Shown here piece by piece: positions 23,609 to 32,178 of a stretch of 46,788 bases of DNA. The position numbers and the translations under genes are program-made. The notes below the pieces were generated by a model. That model worked only from the letters and a program-made list of their open reading frames with translations, did no database searches and had not been told where the DNA came from. This DNA comes from Planctomycetota bacterium (lineage in GTDB: Bacteria > Planctomycetota > UBA8742 > UBA2392), in assembly GCA_025993795.1 (NCBI GenBank), contig JAMQHL010000060.1:1-46788 (forward strand). The letters are read 5' to 3'. Numbering within the stretch: position 1 is the first letter of the stretch; each line of letters begins with the position of its first letter.

Positions 23609-24883
23609 ATGGCTATGCATCCGCATTTCGGAAACTCGCATGCCTCCGGCCCGCGCGTGGCCCGGCGCGCCTTTACCATGCTTGAGCTGATGATCGTCAT
23701 CTTCATCCTGATGCTCACGCTGCTGGCATTCGGCACGTTCATGGGGCGCACGCTGGTCGGGCCGTCGATTGAGCGCCACACTGCATCGATCAAGGGCATG
23801 GCGGTCAGCGTGCGGCAGGCGTCTGCGGTGCGGCAGGTACACACCGAGCTGGTGTTCGACTACCGCAAAGACCAGGTAATCGCGCTTTCGCGGCGGCGGC
23901 TTACCACGTTTTCGTTCGACGTCAGCTCTGACGGCACAGGCGTGGGCGGCACCGTCGGCAGCGGCGGCGTGATTGGCACAACCAGCAACGGCACCTCCCT
24001 GCAATCTGACCGCAGCCTCGGCCTGCGCGACGGCGACTGCCTTGAGTTTGCAGACCGCAACGCCACATTCACCATTCCGTGGATGGGCCAGTTCGCGTCA
24101 GGCGGCGACTACGAGGGCGTGGCCCTGAGTTTTGACCTGTGCCCGCTGGAGCAACCGGCGCCGACCACAGGCTACGGCTTGTTACAGCCCACCGCGGGGC
24201 CAATCGTGCGCATGGGCAACGTGCTGACACTCAGCGCCGTCGAGACGCGGCCGAACGCAATTCGCCTTGGCCTGACGTGCGAGGGCGTAGTTGCCGAGAC
24301 CCAGACCTGGATTGCGCTGTACCGCTGGGCCACGGTTGAAGTCGCGGTGTCGGCCTACGGCGTGGCGCTGTACGTGGACGGGCGCCTTGCCGATGCCGAC
24401 CTGCCCGATGACTTCAAGCCGGCGCCGCCTGCGGGAACCGACGTGGTGCTGGGCGGCGTGCCGTGCCGGATAGACAACTTTGACATCATGGGGCTGGTCG
24501 CAGGCCAGGTACTTGAGCTTGAGGGCACGCACCTGATTGCTGTGGGCGTTGACCCGGCGCTTGAAGTGACCGGCCAGGCGCAGGACATCTATGACTGGAA
24601 GCGCCCCGCGGGTTCCGGCCCGGTGACGGGGCCCAGCGCCAACGGCACGGCGACGCCCGGCATCACGCCCGGGCTGCCGATTGTGCCGCCCAAGGCCATC
24701 GTGCATGTACACTTTGACGGCTCGGGCAAGCTTGACCCCGCGCGCCATACCGGCGCTGTCGAGGTCTATATGGTCTCGGGCGACAGCGACGAGATGAAGC
24801 GCATGCGCCTGACGTTTCACCCGCTGGGGCATGTCACCAGCGATGTCCTCGACACTTTCCCCTGGGAAGGAGGCGGCGGATGA
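23609..24883 (+). CDS. GspH-like pseudopilin with lectin-like (LamG-type) region
   Basis: A 424-residue prepilin. A 21-residue basic leader ends VARRA, followed by FTMLELMIVIFILMLTLLA, the type IV prepilin helix with Glu5. The residue before the cleavage point is Ala instead of the usual Gly. Residues about 150-300 have the strand pattern of a LamG/concanavalin-like domain (ATFTIPWMGQF, VEVAVSAYGVALYVDGRLA, CRIDNFDIMGL). The rest is Gly/Pro-rich then strand-rich. GspH proteins are usually well under 250 residues, so this is a large version with a binding domain. Its stop overlaps the next ATG (ATGA, 24880-24883). No GspG, assembly ATPase or secretin gene is nearby. Confidence 0.75.
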   Translation: MAMHPHFGNSHASGPRVARRAFTMLELMIVIFILMLTLLAFGTFMGRTLVGPSIERHTASIKGMAVSVRQASAVRQVHTELVFDYRKDQVIALSRRRLTTFSFDVSSDGTGVGGTVGSGGVIGTTSNGTSLQSDRSLGLRDGDCLEFADRNATFTIPWMGQFASGGDYEGVALSFDLCPLEQPAPTTGYGLLQPTAGPIVRMGNVLTLSAVETRPNAIRLGLTCEGVVAETQTWIALYRWATVEVAVSAYGVALYVDGRLADADLPDDFKPAPPAGTDVVLGGVPCRIDNFDIMGLVAGQVLELEGTHLIAVGVDPALEVTGQAQDIYDWKRPAGSGPVTGPSANGTATPGITPGLPIVPPKAIVHVHFDGSGKLDPARHTGAVEVYMVSGDSDEMKRMRLTFHPLGHVTSDVLDTFPWEGGGG

Positions 24884-27800
24884 TGGGTGCTCGCAGATGT
24901 CAGCAACGCGGCGCCGCGATGCTGATGGTGATGGTCGTGCTTTCGCTGCTGCTGATTCTGGCGGTCAGCTTCACGTTTCTCATGTCGCAGCAGGAAGGCA
25001 CAGCCGTTGCCGCCCTGGGCCTTGAGCAAACGCGCATCACCACGCGCACCGGCGCCGACCACGCCTACGCCCGCCTGAACCGTGGCAACCGCCTGAATGA
25101 GTATGAACGCTGGTACGGCATGATTCCGGCCGACGTGACCGAGTGGGACAACCACAACCTGGATACCCGCGACGAGGCGTTCGTCAGCCTCAAGCGCGAC
25201 TTCGCCGACGACACGCGGCTGTTCACCGGCATGACCGACCCTGACGGCCGCCAGCGCTTTCCGGTCAGTGACCCGCGGCGCTATGTGCAGGGCCTGACTG
25301 TCGCCGACGAAACCGGCAAAGCCAACCTGAACTTTTCCAACGTCGTGACCATCGCCAACCTGCTGGGCTCGGCGATCCTGAGCGGCGACGTGAATGCCGA
25401 GGGCATGGTGTACCCGCAGGTGAACCTGTCTGACGCCAGCTTCCTGGATGCCTACGACGGCACCAGCAGCGGGCGTTCCAGCGGCTACGTGGTGATTGAC
25501 GGGCAGCTTTTCAGCTACAGCTCACGCAGCGGCAACGCGCTATACAACGTGATCGCGAACCCGCGCTATAACGGCGTGGACGGCATGAACGCGCTGTTCC
25601 GCTGGGCCTCGCCGGACCGGCAGCTCAAGATGGGCGAGTTCGTGACCACGCCCACGGCGCTGAAGGTGATGCTGTACAAGGTGCTCAATGCGCGCGCCGG
25701 CGTGCCCGCGTGGTTCAACAGCGTGGCCGACATCCGCCGCGTAGCCGACCTGCCGCGCCTGTTCAACAACGACCTGCGCTTCGGCCCCGAGGTCATGGGG
25801 CAGCTGATGGGCGGCTGGCCCGAGGGCATAGACCCGGTCACGTACCAGGTGCTTGAGGAAACCGCGAGCACACTGACCCCGGCGCCGCACTTTGACGGCG
25901 GCTGGTTTTACCCCCACGTCGTGACATGGGGCGACATGCTGCCGGTCGGCGAAAGCGGGCTGAACATCCTGGTGGTGAACTATGACCACCGCATTGCTTT
26001 TCAGAGCAACTATTACGTTCCCAACGACCCGCGCATTCCGCTGGGCAACAACGCCGCCAACTACAACTGGGCGGGTTATGGCACGGACAATATTGTGCGG
26101 CTGCGCAACGCGGCGGGCACGCAGATCATCGGGTGGGTGATGGCGGGCAACCCCGGCAACGCGCAGATCGTGTGCCGGGGCGACTGGGAACTTGACGTCA
26201 CGCAAGGCTGGATCATCGAAGTCGCCGAGAAGGCTTCGGTAAACATCAACACCGCCAACTTCGAAACGCTGGTGGCGCTGTTCCAGGGCGTAGGCCCGCG
26301 CAACGGCAGCGGCCCGATTGCGGTAAACGAGGCGCGGCGCGTGGCATCGCGCATCCTGGCATACCTGGCTGAAGATACGGGCGTTGCCGGCGACGGCACA
26401 CCCTTGCCGCCCAACTCGTTTGCCAACCTGAACAGCTTCCTGAGTTTCCTGACCACGCTGTCCCAGGAAGAAAACCCGCCCATCTTCGGCGACCAGGTCG
26501 GCATGTTCGCATTGCAGCAGCGCTTTCCCTACTCGCGCCAGCAGTCCCCGGTCACCATGCCGCTGCGCTTTGACAGCGCCGACGCCTACATGGTGGACGC
26601 GTTTGCCACAAGTTATCAGCCCGCAGGCGGCACGCGCGCACGCAATGCGATGCGCGAGTGGGCGCTGGTCGGCAGCGACGCGCAGCGGACAATTCACTGG
26701 CGCCTGTACCAGCAGTTGCAGGATGAAATGCGCATGCCGCAGGGCAACATCATGCAGTTGCAGCGCGGAAACATCATCAACCAGCGCCAGGAGGGCATGC
26801 TGGAACTGCCGTACCTGCACTACCTGCAGGACGAGCGGCACATTCGGGCATGGCGCGCACCGCCCTGGAGCAGCCCGCAGACGCGCAACATGTTCAACCT
26901 CGGCAACGACAGCGTGCGGCCAGAGAAGTTCTACAGCAATGTCGCCCAGGTGACTTCAGGCAGCGGCGCCAGCTACCAGGCCGGCGACCTGGAAGCCGGC
27001 ATGTTCAGCCTGTGGTACCGCCGCCAGTGGGAAGACCTGAACGCAAACCATTACGTGTTCGACGTGGCCGAGCAGGAATACAGCAACCGCATGAGCCTGC
27101 TGTGGTGGGGCGAGCGCGTACAAGCCGACAACATGACCGGCAAACCCGGCGCGCTGGTGTATCGCGTCAAGGACCGCACGCTGGAAGAGGCCTGCACCGA
27201 GTTGCGCTTTGAGCTTGATGCCAATGCGTTCCGCCATCATGAGTGGTACCACATGGCGATGAACTGGAAGGGTACCGACCTTTCCCACGTGAACATGGTG
27301 CTCGACGGCGACTGCAGCGCGGGCACCGGCAACACCAGCATCAAACCCACCGTGCAGCACAGTTTCCGCAAGGCCAACGGCGGGTGGGTAAGCCGCACCA
27401 GCGAGTTGCAGATGGACCTGGAAGATCCCAAAGAGATCATGCGCACGCAGTTTGAACTGCAGATCGACCCGAACGATATTGATGCCTTTCCGGACCAGGG
27501 CGTGGTTGTCATCGGCGACGAAGCCATGGAATACAACGGCAAGCTTGGTACGTCGCTGGTCAACCTGTATCGCGGGCCGCCCAACCCCAACGTGGCCGGC
27601 AGTGCTACCGGCGCGCGCGGCACGATTGCAAAGATGCACCCGCGTGGCAGCAAGGTCACCGTGTTCGGTTACACCGCGCCGTTGCGGGCGTGGGCGATCC
27701 AGCACGCCGCCAACGAACAGTTTCGCCCCACGTTTCCGAACCTGCCGCAAACGCGCGGCAACCTGGCTAGCGGCTTTTCCAACGACCCCTTCTGGCGCGT

Positions 27801-30222
27801 GGGCGGGCCGGGCACTGCCAATGCCAGCTACTACCGCGCGACAGAACTGGGCCCTGACGCGGGCTTTGCCGGTGCGGGTGACCAGGCGTTAGGCGGCGAC
27901 CCCAACCACCTGCGCCTGCTGAACTACTTTGGCCTGCCCAACCGCGGCTTGCTGCTGCTGGTGGGGCCGGCGTTCCGGCGCTACTTCCCGCCCGGCACGC
28001 CGGGGGTTCCGGCCAGTCCGCCCGGCAGCGTGGAATACCCGAACTGGAGCGGCAACCCCACCGCGACCACGTTGCAGTTTCCGGTGCCGTACTCCGTGGT
28101 CACGTCGCCGCACACCGAGATTATCGCCTACAACGGCATCAGTTCGCAGGGCCTGAACGTGCTGGCGCGCTACGACCTGAGCTTCAACCGTATTGATCCC
28201 GCCGATTACTGGCACTTCCTGGGCGCGTACCAGACGAACCTGTTCCCGCCGCCACCACCGGGGCCTGCCCAGCAGACGATCCAGAACTACATCGACTTCT
28301 TCTCGACGGGCACGTGTGTCTGCCTGCTCAGCATCGACATTGACGACGCCACGGGCTATCACCCGCGCTCGATTGTCCAGGTCGACAACGAGTGGTTGCA
28401 GTACCATTGCGTGTGGAACCCGCTGGTCGGCAGTGACCCCACCGGCGCCACACCCACCGGCCGCGATGACCACCTGTTTCCGGCCCTGCTGTACCTGAAC
28501 CCGAACGTGCCCGCCGGCATGGTGATCGGCGCCGCAGCCACCAACAACAACAACCCCGCCCTGCCCGCGCCGTGGCGCGGCGCGATGGGCACGACGCCAT
28601 CGGTGCACCAGGCGGCGGCGCGCGTTTTGCCGACATTCGGGACCACCGTGAAGTCCGGCAACGGCGATATCATCACGCTCGTTAACGGCAAGAACGGCAA
28701 CAAAGAGCTGCACCGCATTCGCCTGCAACGCAACCTGCGCACGTATGCCAGCCAGATCGGCTTGATCTGGCTCAATGCCGGCGGCCAGGTCGTTTCGCCC
28801 ACGCCCAACTGGGACGAATACATCTGCGCACTGTACGACCACACCGGCTTCGACTACCTGCCCAACACGATGAGCAACGTCAACAACCCGAACTTTCCGT
28901 ACACCGGCACTAACCTGTGCAAGTTCCCGACCGGCGAGCTGCCCGTTGAACTGCCCGTTGACTGGCGTTTTGCCGGCGCGGACACGCGCACCGCCGACGG
29001 CGGCAACATCGGCCTGACACACAGCGCTGACTTCGATTCATTCGAGCTGCGCATGTACAACAAGGGCAACTTCCGCCTGCTCGTTGAATGCAACCCCGGC
29101 AGCCCCGCGGAGGGGGGCGAAATCATTGTCAACCTCGCACCCACCGGCAACTTCGGTGTCGTCAAGATTGATGAAGAACTGATCTGCTACCGCGCGGTGG
29201 CACCCACCACCGTCAACGTCTTCAACACTACAACCTATACATGGGGCACGCAGTCGGCCTTTGCGCTGCAAGACATCACGCGCGGCGTGCTGGGCACCGT
29301 CGTTCAATCCCATGCCGCCGGCACCACCGTCATGAACATGGCCAGCCTGCGCATCGGCCGGCCCCTTGCCGCCGGCGGTGCCTCGGAAAACCTGATCCAG
29401 ACCGTGATGGGCGAAGACAGTTTCCGCGCTTACGGCTTCGTGCGCCTCACAGACAACAACCGCGAAGAGGTCATCGGCTACCAGCGCTACACCGAAACGC
29501 AGGTCCCTGACCCCAACAACCCCGGCTTGATGATTCGCCGCGGCGAGGTGCTCAGCGGATTGTACAAGGGCCCGTGGCAGCAGGCGTTGTTCCGCGGCGC
29601 GTTCGGCACCCGCGCCATGGGCTGGGGCGACCGCGCCCTGTTCTTTGACCAGCCGGTGCGCTTTCCGGACTGGTTTCCCGGTTTCTGCTACGACGCCAAG
29701 GGAGGCTTTGAGCCCGGCCATACCAGTGAGCCGCTGCGTGCGATCCCCGGCGCGGAAAGCCCCGAGATCAGCCACTTCCAGGGCTCAATGACGCTGCGCA
29801 ACTCGATGTTCACGCGCTTCCGCTGGCGCATCCAGTATGCCCCGCTGGCTGACCCCTTGCGCCACGCCGACGCAATCGGCGCGCGCCTGGTGATTCGATT
29901 CAAAGAAGCGGGCAAGCCAACACCCGAGTGGGGCAGCCTGCCGACCAATCGGCCGGGGGGGTTGTACGCATTTGATTTTGACCTCAACGGCCCGTTCACC
30001 GAAGACCTGGGCGCAACGCGCTATGAACAAACCGAAGACTTCACGCGCATGCCCGGCGTGCTGGGGGGCATTCGGGCCGAGCGGATTGAGTTCCGCGTTT
30101 ACTTCTATTTCAGGCAGAACGCATTCGCCAACGAAGATCACAAGACGACGCTGCAGTTCCATGGTGCTGACGCCGATGTCATCCAGCACACCCGCATTGT
30201 AAGACACGAAGAGAAACGATAA
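24880..30222 (+). CDS. Giant GspK-like pseudopilin with lectin-like and repeated surface modules
   Basis: A 1780-residue protein, several times longer than a usual GspK (about 300-400). The N-terminus, QQRGAAMLMVMVVLSLLLIL, is a GspK-type prepilin segment with Gly at the cleavage point and no Glu5. Residues about 450-520 contain SVNINTANFETLVALFQGV, the helix-hairpin-helix region of GspK. About 700-810 looks like a LamG/concanavalin domain (MFSLWYRRQW, LRFELDA, HEWYHMAMNW, VLDGD). From about 870 onward, a module of type V-x-I-x-x-E-x-x-x-Y ... RG-x-x-GT ... H recurs (near 873, 1163-1233, 1426-1467 and 1518-1572). It probably caps a pseudopilus and presents binding domains. It overlaps the J-like gene by one base (TAATG). 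Confidence 0.8.
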   Translation: MMGARRCQQRGAAMLMVMVVLSLLLILAVSFTFLMSQQEGTAVAALGLEQTRITTRTGADHAYARLNRGNRLNEYERWYGMIPADVTEWDNHNLDTRDEAFVSLKRDFADDTRLFTGMTDPDGRQRFPVSDPRRYVQGLTVADETGKANLNFSNVVTIANLLGSAILSGDVNAEGMVYPQVNLSDASFLDAYDGTSSGRSSGYVVIDGQLFSYSSRSGNALYNVIANPRYNGVDGMNALFRWASPDRQLKMGEFVTTPTALKVMLYKVLNARAGVPAWFNSVADIRRVADLPRLFNNDLRFGPEVMGQLMGGWPEGIDPVTYQVLEETASTLTPAPHFDGGWFYPHVVTWGDMLPVGESGLNILVVNYDHRIAFQSNYYVPNDPRIPLGNNAANYNWAGYGTDNIVRLRNAAGTQIIGWVMAGNPGNAQIVCRGDWELDVTQGWIIEVAEKASVNINTANFETLVALFQGVGPRNGSGPIAVNEARRVASRILAYLAEDTGVAGDGTPLPPNSFANLNSFLSFLTTLSQEENPPIFGDQVGMFALQQRFPYSRQQSPVTMPLRFDSADAYMVDAFATSYQPAGGTRARNAMREWALVGSDAQRTIHWRLYQQLQDEMRMPQGNIMQLQRGNIINQRQEGMLELPYLHYLQDERHIRAWRAPPWSSPQTRNMFNLGNDSVRPEKFYSNVAQVTSGSGASYQAGDLEAGMFSLWYRRQWEDLNANHYVFDVAEQEYSNRMSLLWWGERVQADNMTGKPGALVYRVKDRTLEEACTELRFELDANAFRHHEWYHMAMNWKGTDLSHVNMVLDGDCSAGTGNTSIKPTVQHSFRKANGGWVSRTSELQMDLEDPKEIMRTQFELQIDPNDIDAFPDQGVVVIGDEAMEYNGKLGTSLVNLYRGPPNPNVAGSATGARGTIAKMHPRGSKVTVFGYTAPLRAWAIQHAANEQFRPTFPNLPQTRGNLASGFSNDPFWRVGGPGTANASYYRATELGPDAGFAGAGDQALGGDPNHLRLLNYFGLPNRGLLLLVGPAFRRYFPPGTPGVPASPPGSVEYPNWSGNPTATTLQFPVPYSVVTSPHTEIIAYNGISSQGLNVLARYDLSFNRIDPADYWHFLGAYQTNLFPPPPPGPAQQTIQNYIDFFSTGTCVCLLSIDIDDATGYHPRSIVQVDNEWLQYHCVWNPLVGSDPTGATPTGRDDHLFPALLYLNPNVPAGMVIGAAATNNNNPALPAPWRGAMGTTPSVHQAAARVLPTFGTTVKSGNGDIITLVNGKNGNKELHRIRLQRNLRTYASQIGLIWLNAGGQVVSPTPNWDEYICALYDHTGFDYLPNTMSNVNNPNFPYTGTNLCKFPTGELPVELPVDWRFAGADTRTADGGNIGLTHSADFDSFELRMYNKGNFRLLVECNPGSPAEGGEIIVNLAPTGNFGVVKIDEELICYRAVAPTTVNVFNTTTYTWGTQSAFALQDITRGVLGTVVQSHAAGTTVMNMASLRIGRPLAAGGASENLIQTVMGEDSFRAYGFVRLTDNNREEVIGYQRYTETQVPDPNNPGLMIRRGEVLSGLYKGPWQQALFRGAFGTRAMGWGDRALFFDQPVRFPDWFPGFCYDAKGGFEPGHTSEPLRAIPGAESPEISHFQGSMTLRNSMFTRFRWRIQYAPLADPLRHADAIGARLVIRFKEAGKPTPEWGSLPTNRPGGLYAFDFDLNGPFTEDLGATRYEQTEDFTRMPGVLGGIRAERIEFRVYFYFRQNAFANEDHKTTLQFHGADADVIQHTRIVRHEEKR

Positions 30223-31412
30223 TGCCAATGAACAATTGGCTCTTCACAATGAACAATGATCCTGCAACCACAGCACTCGCAGCCTGCACCGGCAGTCCAA
30301 TTGCCAATTGTTCATTGCCAATTGTTCATTGCCGTGCTCGCCGCGGCTTTACGCTGATAGAGCTGATGGTTTCCACCACCATCATGCTGATGCTGGGCAT
30401 TATCATTATCGGCTTTCTGCGCGGCGCGCTGGGCATCAGCCGCACCGGCGCCGCGCGCGGTCAGGCCTACGAAACCGCCCAGACCGTGATGCGCGACATG
30501 GCCAACGACCTGGCGCAGGTGGTGGCGGCCCCCGCCCACCCCGACGGCCAGGACGACGACTGCGCGTTTCTGGTCATGCAGGACCCGTTTGGCCGCCAGA
30601 TGCTGGCCTTCACCCGCGCATGGGGCGAAGAGCAGCGCAGCACTGCGGGCTACGACGCGGGGCGCGGGTCGGCCCAGCAGGGCTACGGGCAGGACTTCGC
30701 CGGCCGCAACGTCACCGACGCCATCCGCCCAAGCCACGGCAACCTTGAAGTCGTCTACATCATGGAGCCCACGCCCGAAGGCACACGGCTTTATCGCGCC
30801 GAGCGCAGCCCGCCCTCTGCGGGCGGATTGATCGACCAGATGGCGGCCTGGTGCGCCGACTACCAGGGCCAGGGCGACATCGTGCCGCTGGGTGCCCTGC
30901 AGAATGCGCGTATCGGCGGCGAGCCGCTGTGGGACCAGTTTCATCTCGTCGCAGACAACGTGGTCGCATTCGGCGTTGAACTCTGGGACGACTGGAACCG
31001 CACCATGAGCTGGTACAGCGGGCCGGCCGGCCCCGTCGTCACCTGGAGCATGGGCCAGCGCCGCGCCGAGGGCAAACCGCCCCAGTACCAGTTGCCGCGC
31101 GCGCTGCGCCTGACGCTGATCATCGGCCAGGAACCGCCGCTTACCGCCGAGACCACGCTGGATGCTGAACTGCCGGCGGCTGACAACGCTGTCTTTGTCG
31201 GCGAGACCGACGCATTCAACGACCCCGGCAGTGGCGCCGGGTTTATCCGCATTGACGGCGAAGTGATCGCCTATGGATCGCGCAGCGACCGCACCTTCGG
31301 CAGTTGCGCACGCGGCGAACTTGGCACACGCGCCTCAACGCACAAGCCGGGTGCCATGGTCATGGGCGGCGAAGTGTTTCGCAGGGTGATCCAGTTACCG
31401 GTGGCGCGGTAG
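30222..31412 (+). CDS. GspJ-like pseudopilin with repeat-derived leader
   Basis: A 396-residue prepilin. The leader is unusually long (42 residues) and ends RARRG before FTLIELMVSTTIMLMLGIII (Glu5 present). Most of the leader is encoded by two tandem 14-base repeats and an inverted copy. The following domain fits GspJ (helical stalk, then a beta domain). The C-terminal roughly 60 residues carry IRIDGEVIAYGSR and ARGELGTRASTHKPGA, the same module found repeatedly in the K-like protein. ATG 30222 shares a base with the previous stop, so translation is coupled; GAAGAGAAA precedes it. Confidence 0.75.
   Translation: MPMNNWLFTMNNDPATTALAACTGSPIANCSLPIVHCRARRGFTLIELMVSTTIMLMLGIIIIGFLRGALGISRTGAARGQAYETAQTVMRDMANDLAQVVAAPAHPDGQDDDCAFLVMQDPFGRQMLAFTRAWGEEQRSTAGYDAGRGSAQQGYGQDFAGRNVTDAIRPSHGNLEVVYIMEPTPEGTRLYRAERSPPSAGGLIDQMAAWCADYQGQGDIVPLGALQNARIGGEPLWDQFHLVADNVVAFGVELWDDWNRTMSWYSGPAGPVVTWSMGQRRAEGKPPQYQLPRALRLTLIIGQEPPLTAETTLDAELPAADNAVFVGETDAFNDPGSGAGFIRIDGEVIAYGSRSDRTFGSCARGELGTRASTHKPGAMVMGGEVFRRVIQLPVAR
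30227..30330. repeat. Tandem 14-mer repeats with an inverted copy in the J-like leader
   Basis: GCCAATTGTTCATT occurs twice head to tail at 30303-30316 and 30317-30330; its exact reverse complement AATGAACAATTGGC is at 30227-30240, right after the start codon. The two could pair in mRNA as a 14-bp stem with a loop of about 60 bases. The 14-base period is twice the seven-base period of the other arrays. Confidence 0.85.
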
Positions 31413-31479
31413 GACAATCGGGAACTAACAATTAGCAACGAACTGCACATCCTTTACACGAGTGACTGCCCCGGCAGTG

Positions 31480-31501
31480 CAATTGCCAATTGCCAATTGC
31501 C
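31480..31501. repeat. Heptanucleotide tandem array, unit CAATTGC
   Basis: Three exact 7-base copies lie immediately upstream of, and overlap, the start of the I-like prepilin gene, followed by a diverged GTTCCTCATTGCC related to the 14-mer array of the J-like gene. The usual ribosome-binding region is occupied by the repeat. Confidence 0.85.
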
Positions 31502-31991
31502 AGTTCCTCATTGCCGGGCCCGCCGCGGCTTCACGCTGATCGAGGTGCTCATGGCGCTGACCATCATGCTGGTCGGCGTTGTGGGCATTTATGCGGTGTT
31601 CGCCGTCGGCCTGGTCAGCCACAAGCGCGCCGTGGACAACACCATCGCGGCGAATCTGGCATCGAGCCTGTTTGACGACATCGCGGCGAATTACGACGTG
31701 TGGTACTACGACAACGACCGCAACGGCATACCCGACCTCGCCGAGCGCGACCGCAACGGCAACGGCATTGGCGACCTGTACGACGTTGACAACAACAGCC
31801 GGCCCCTGAACCCGGTGCCACACCGGCGCGGCTACAGCTACACTATCAGGTACGAGCGCCACCCGGACGTGCCGCAGGAGCTGCTGGTGATGGTGCAGGT
31901 ATTCTGGAAGCAAGCCGGCGACCAGAAAGCCGAGAATTTCCAGAGAAGCATCTTCATCAAGCAACTGCCGGCCATGGACCAGCAACCCTGA
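31497..31991 (+). CDS. GspI/PilV-like pseudopilin with calcium-binding loops
   Basis: A 164-residue prepilin: CRARRG then FTLIEVLMALTIMLVGVVGI, a classic class III leader with Glu5. No ATG is available upstream. The frame is open from 31413, and TTG 31497, lying inside a CAATTGC array, is the most reasonable start (CTG 31443 is an alternative). After the helix, residues about 70-100 read DNDRNGIPDLAERDRNGNG and then DLYDVDNN, two Asp/Asn-Gly calcium-loop patterns like those of dockerin or thrombospondin type 3 repeats. The C-terminal strands (YSYTIRYERHPD, LLVMVQVFWK) fit the GspI fold. It ends the H-K-J-I set. Confidence 0.75.
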   Translation: MPVPHCRARRGFTLIEVLMALTIMLVGVVGIYAVFAVGLVSHKRAVDNTIAANLASSLFDDIAANYDVWYYDNDRNGIPDLAERDRNGNGIGDLYDVDNNSRPLNPVPHRRGYSYTIRYERHPDVPQELLVMVQVFWKQAGDQKAENFQRSIFIKQLPAMDQQP

Positions 31992-32178
31992 ACACCCCAC
32001 GTCAAAGCAACCCCACCAGCCGCCGCAGGTAGCGAAGGCAACGTCGTCTGCATCAGGCGCCGGCTGTGCTGCCGTTGCCGGCGGTTTGACTGTGGTGCGG
32101 GCTGAGATTGTGGGTTTCTTTGCAATCGGCCGGCGTACAATGGGTAAATACACTGCATCTTCTCTTGCGGGGGTCGCT

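Noticed and set aside
25540..26841. Long minus-strand open frame opposite the K-like gene
   Set aside because: His/Ala/Val/Arg-rich composition without protein-like domains; the + strand encodes a coherent prepilin-headed protein with HhH and lectin-like parts.
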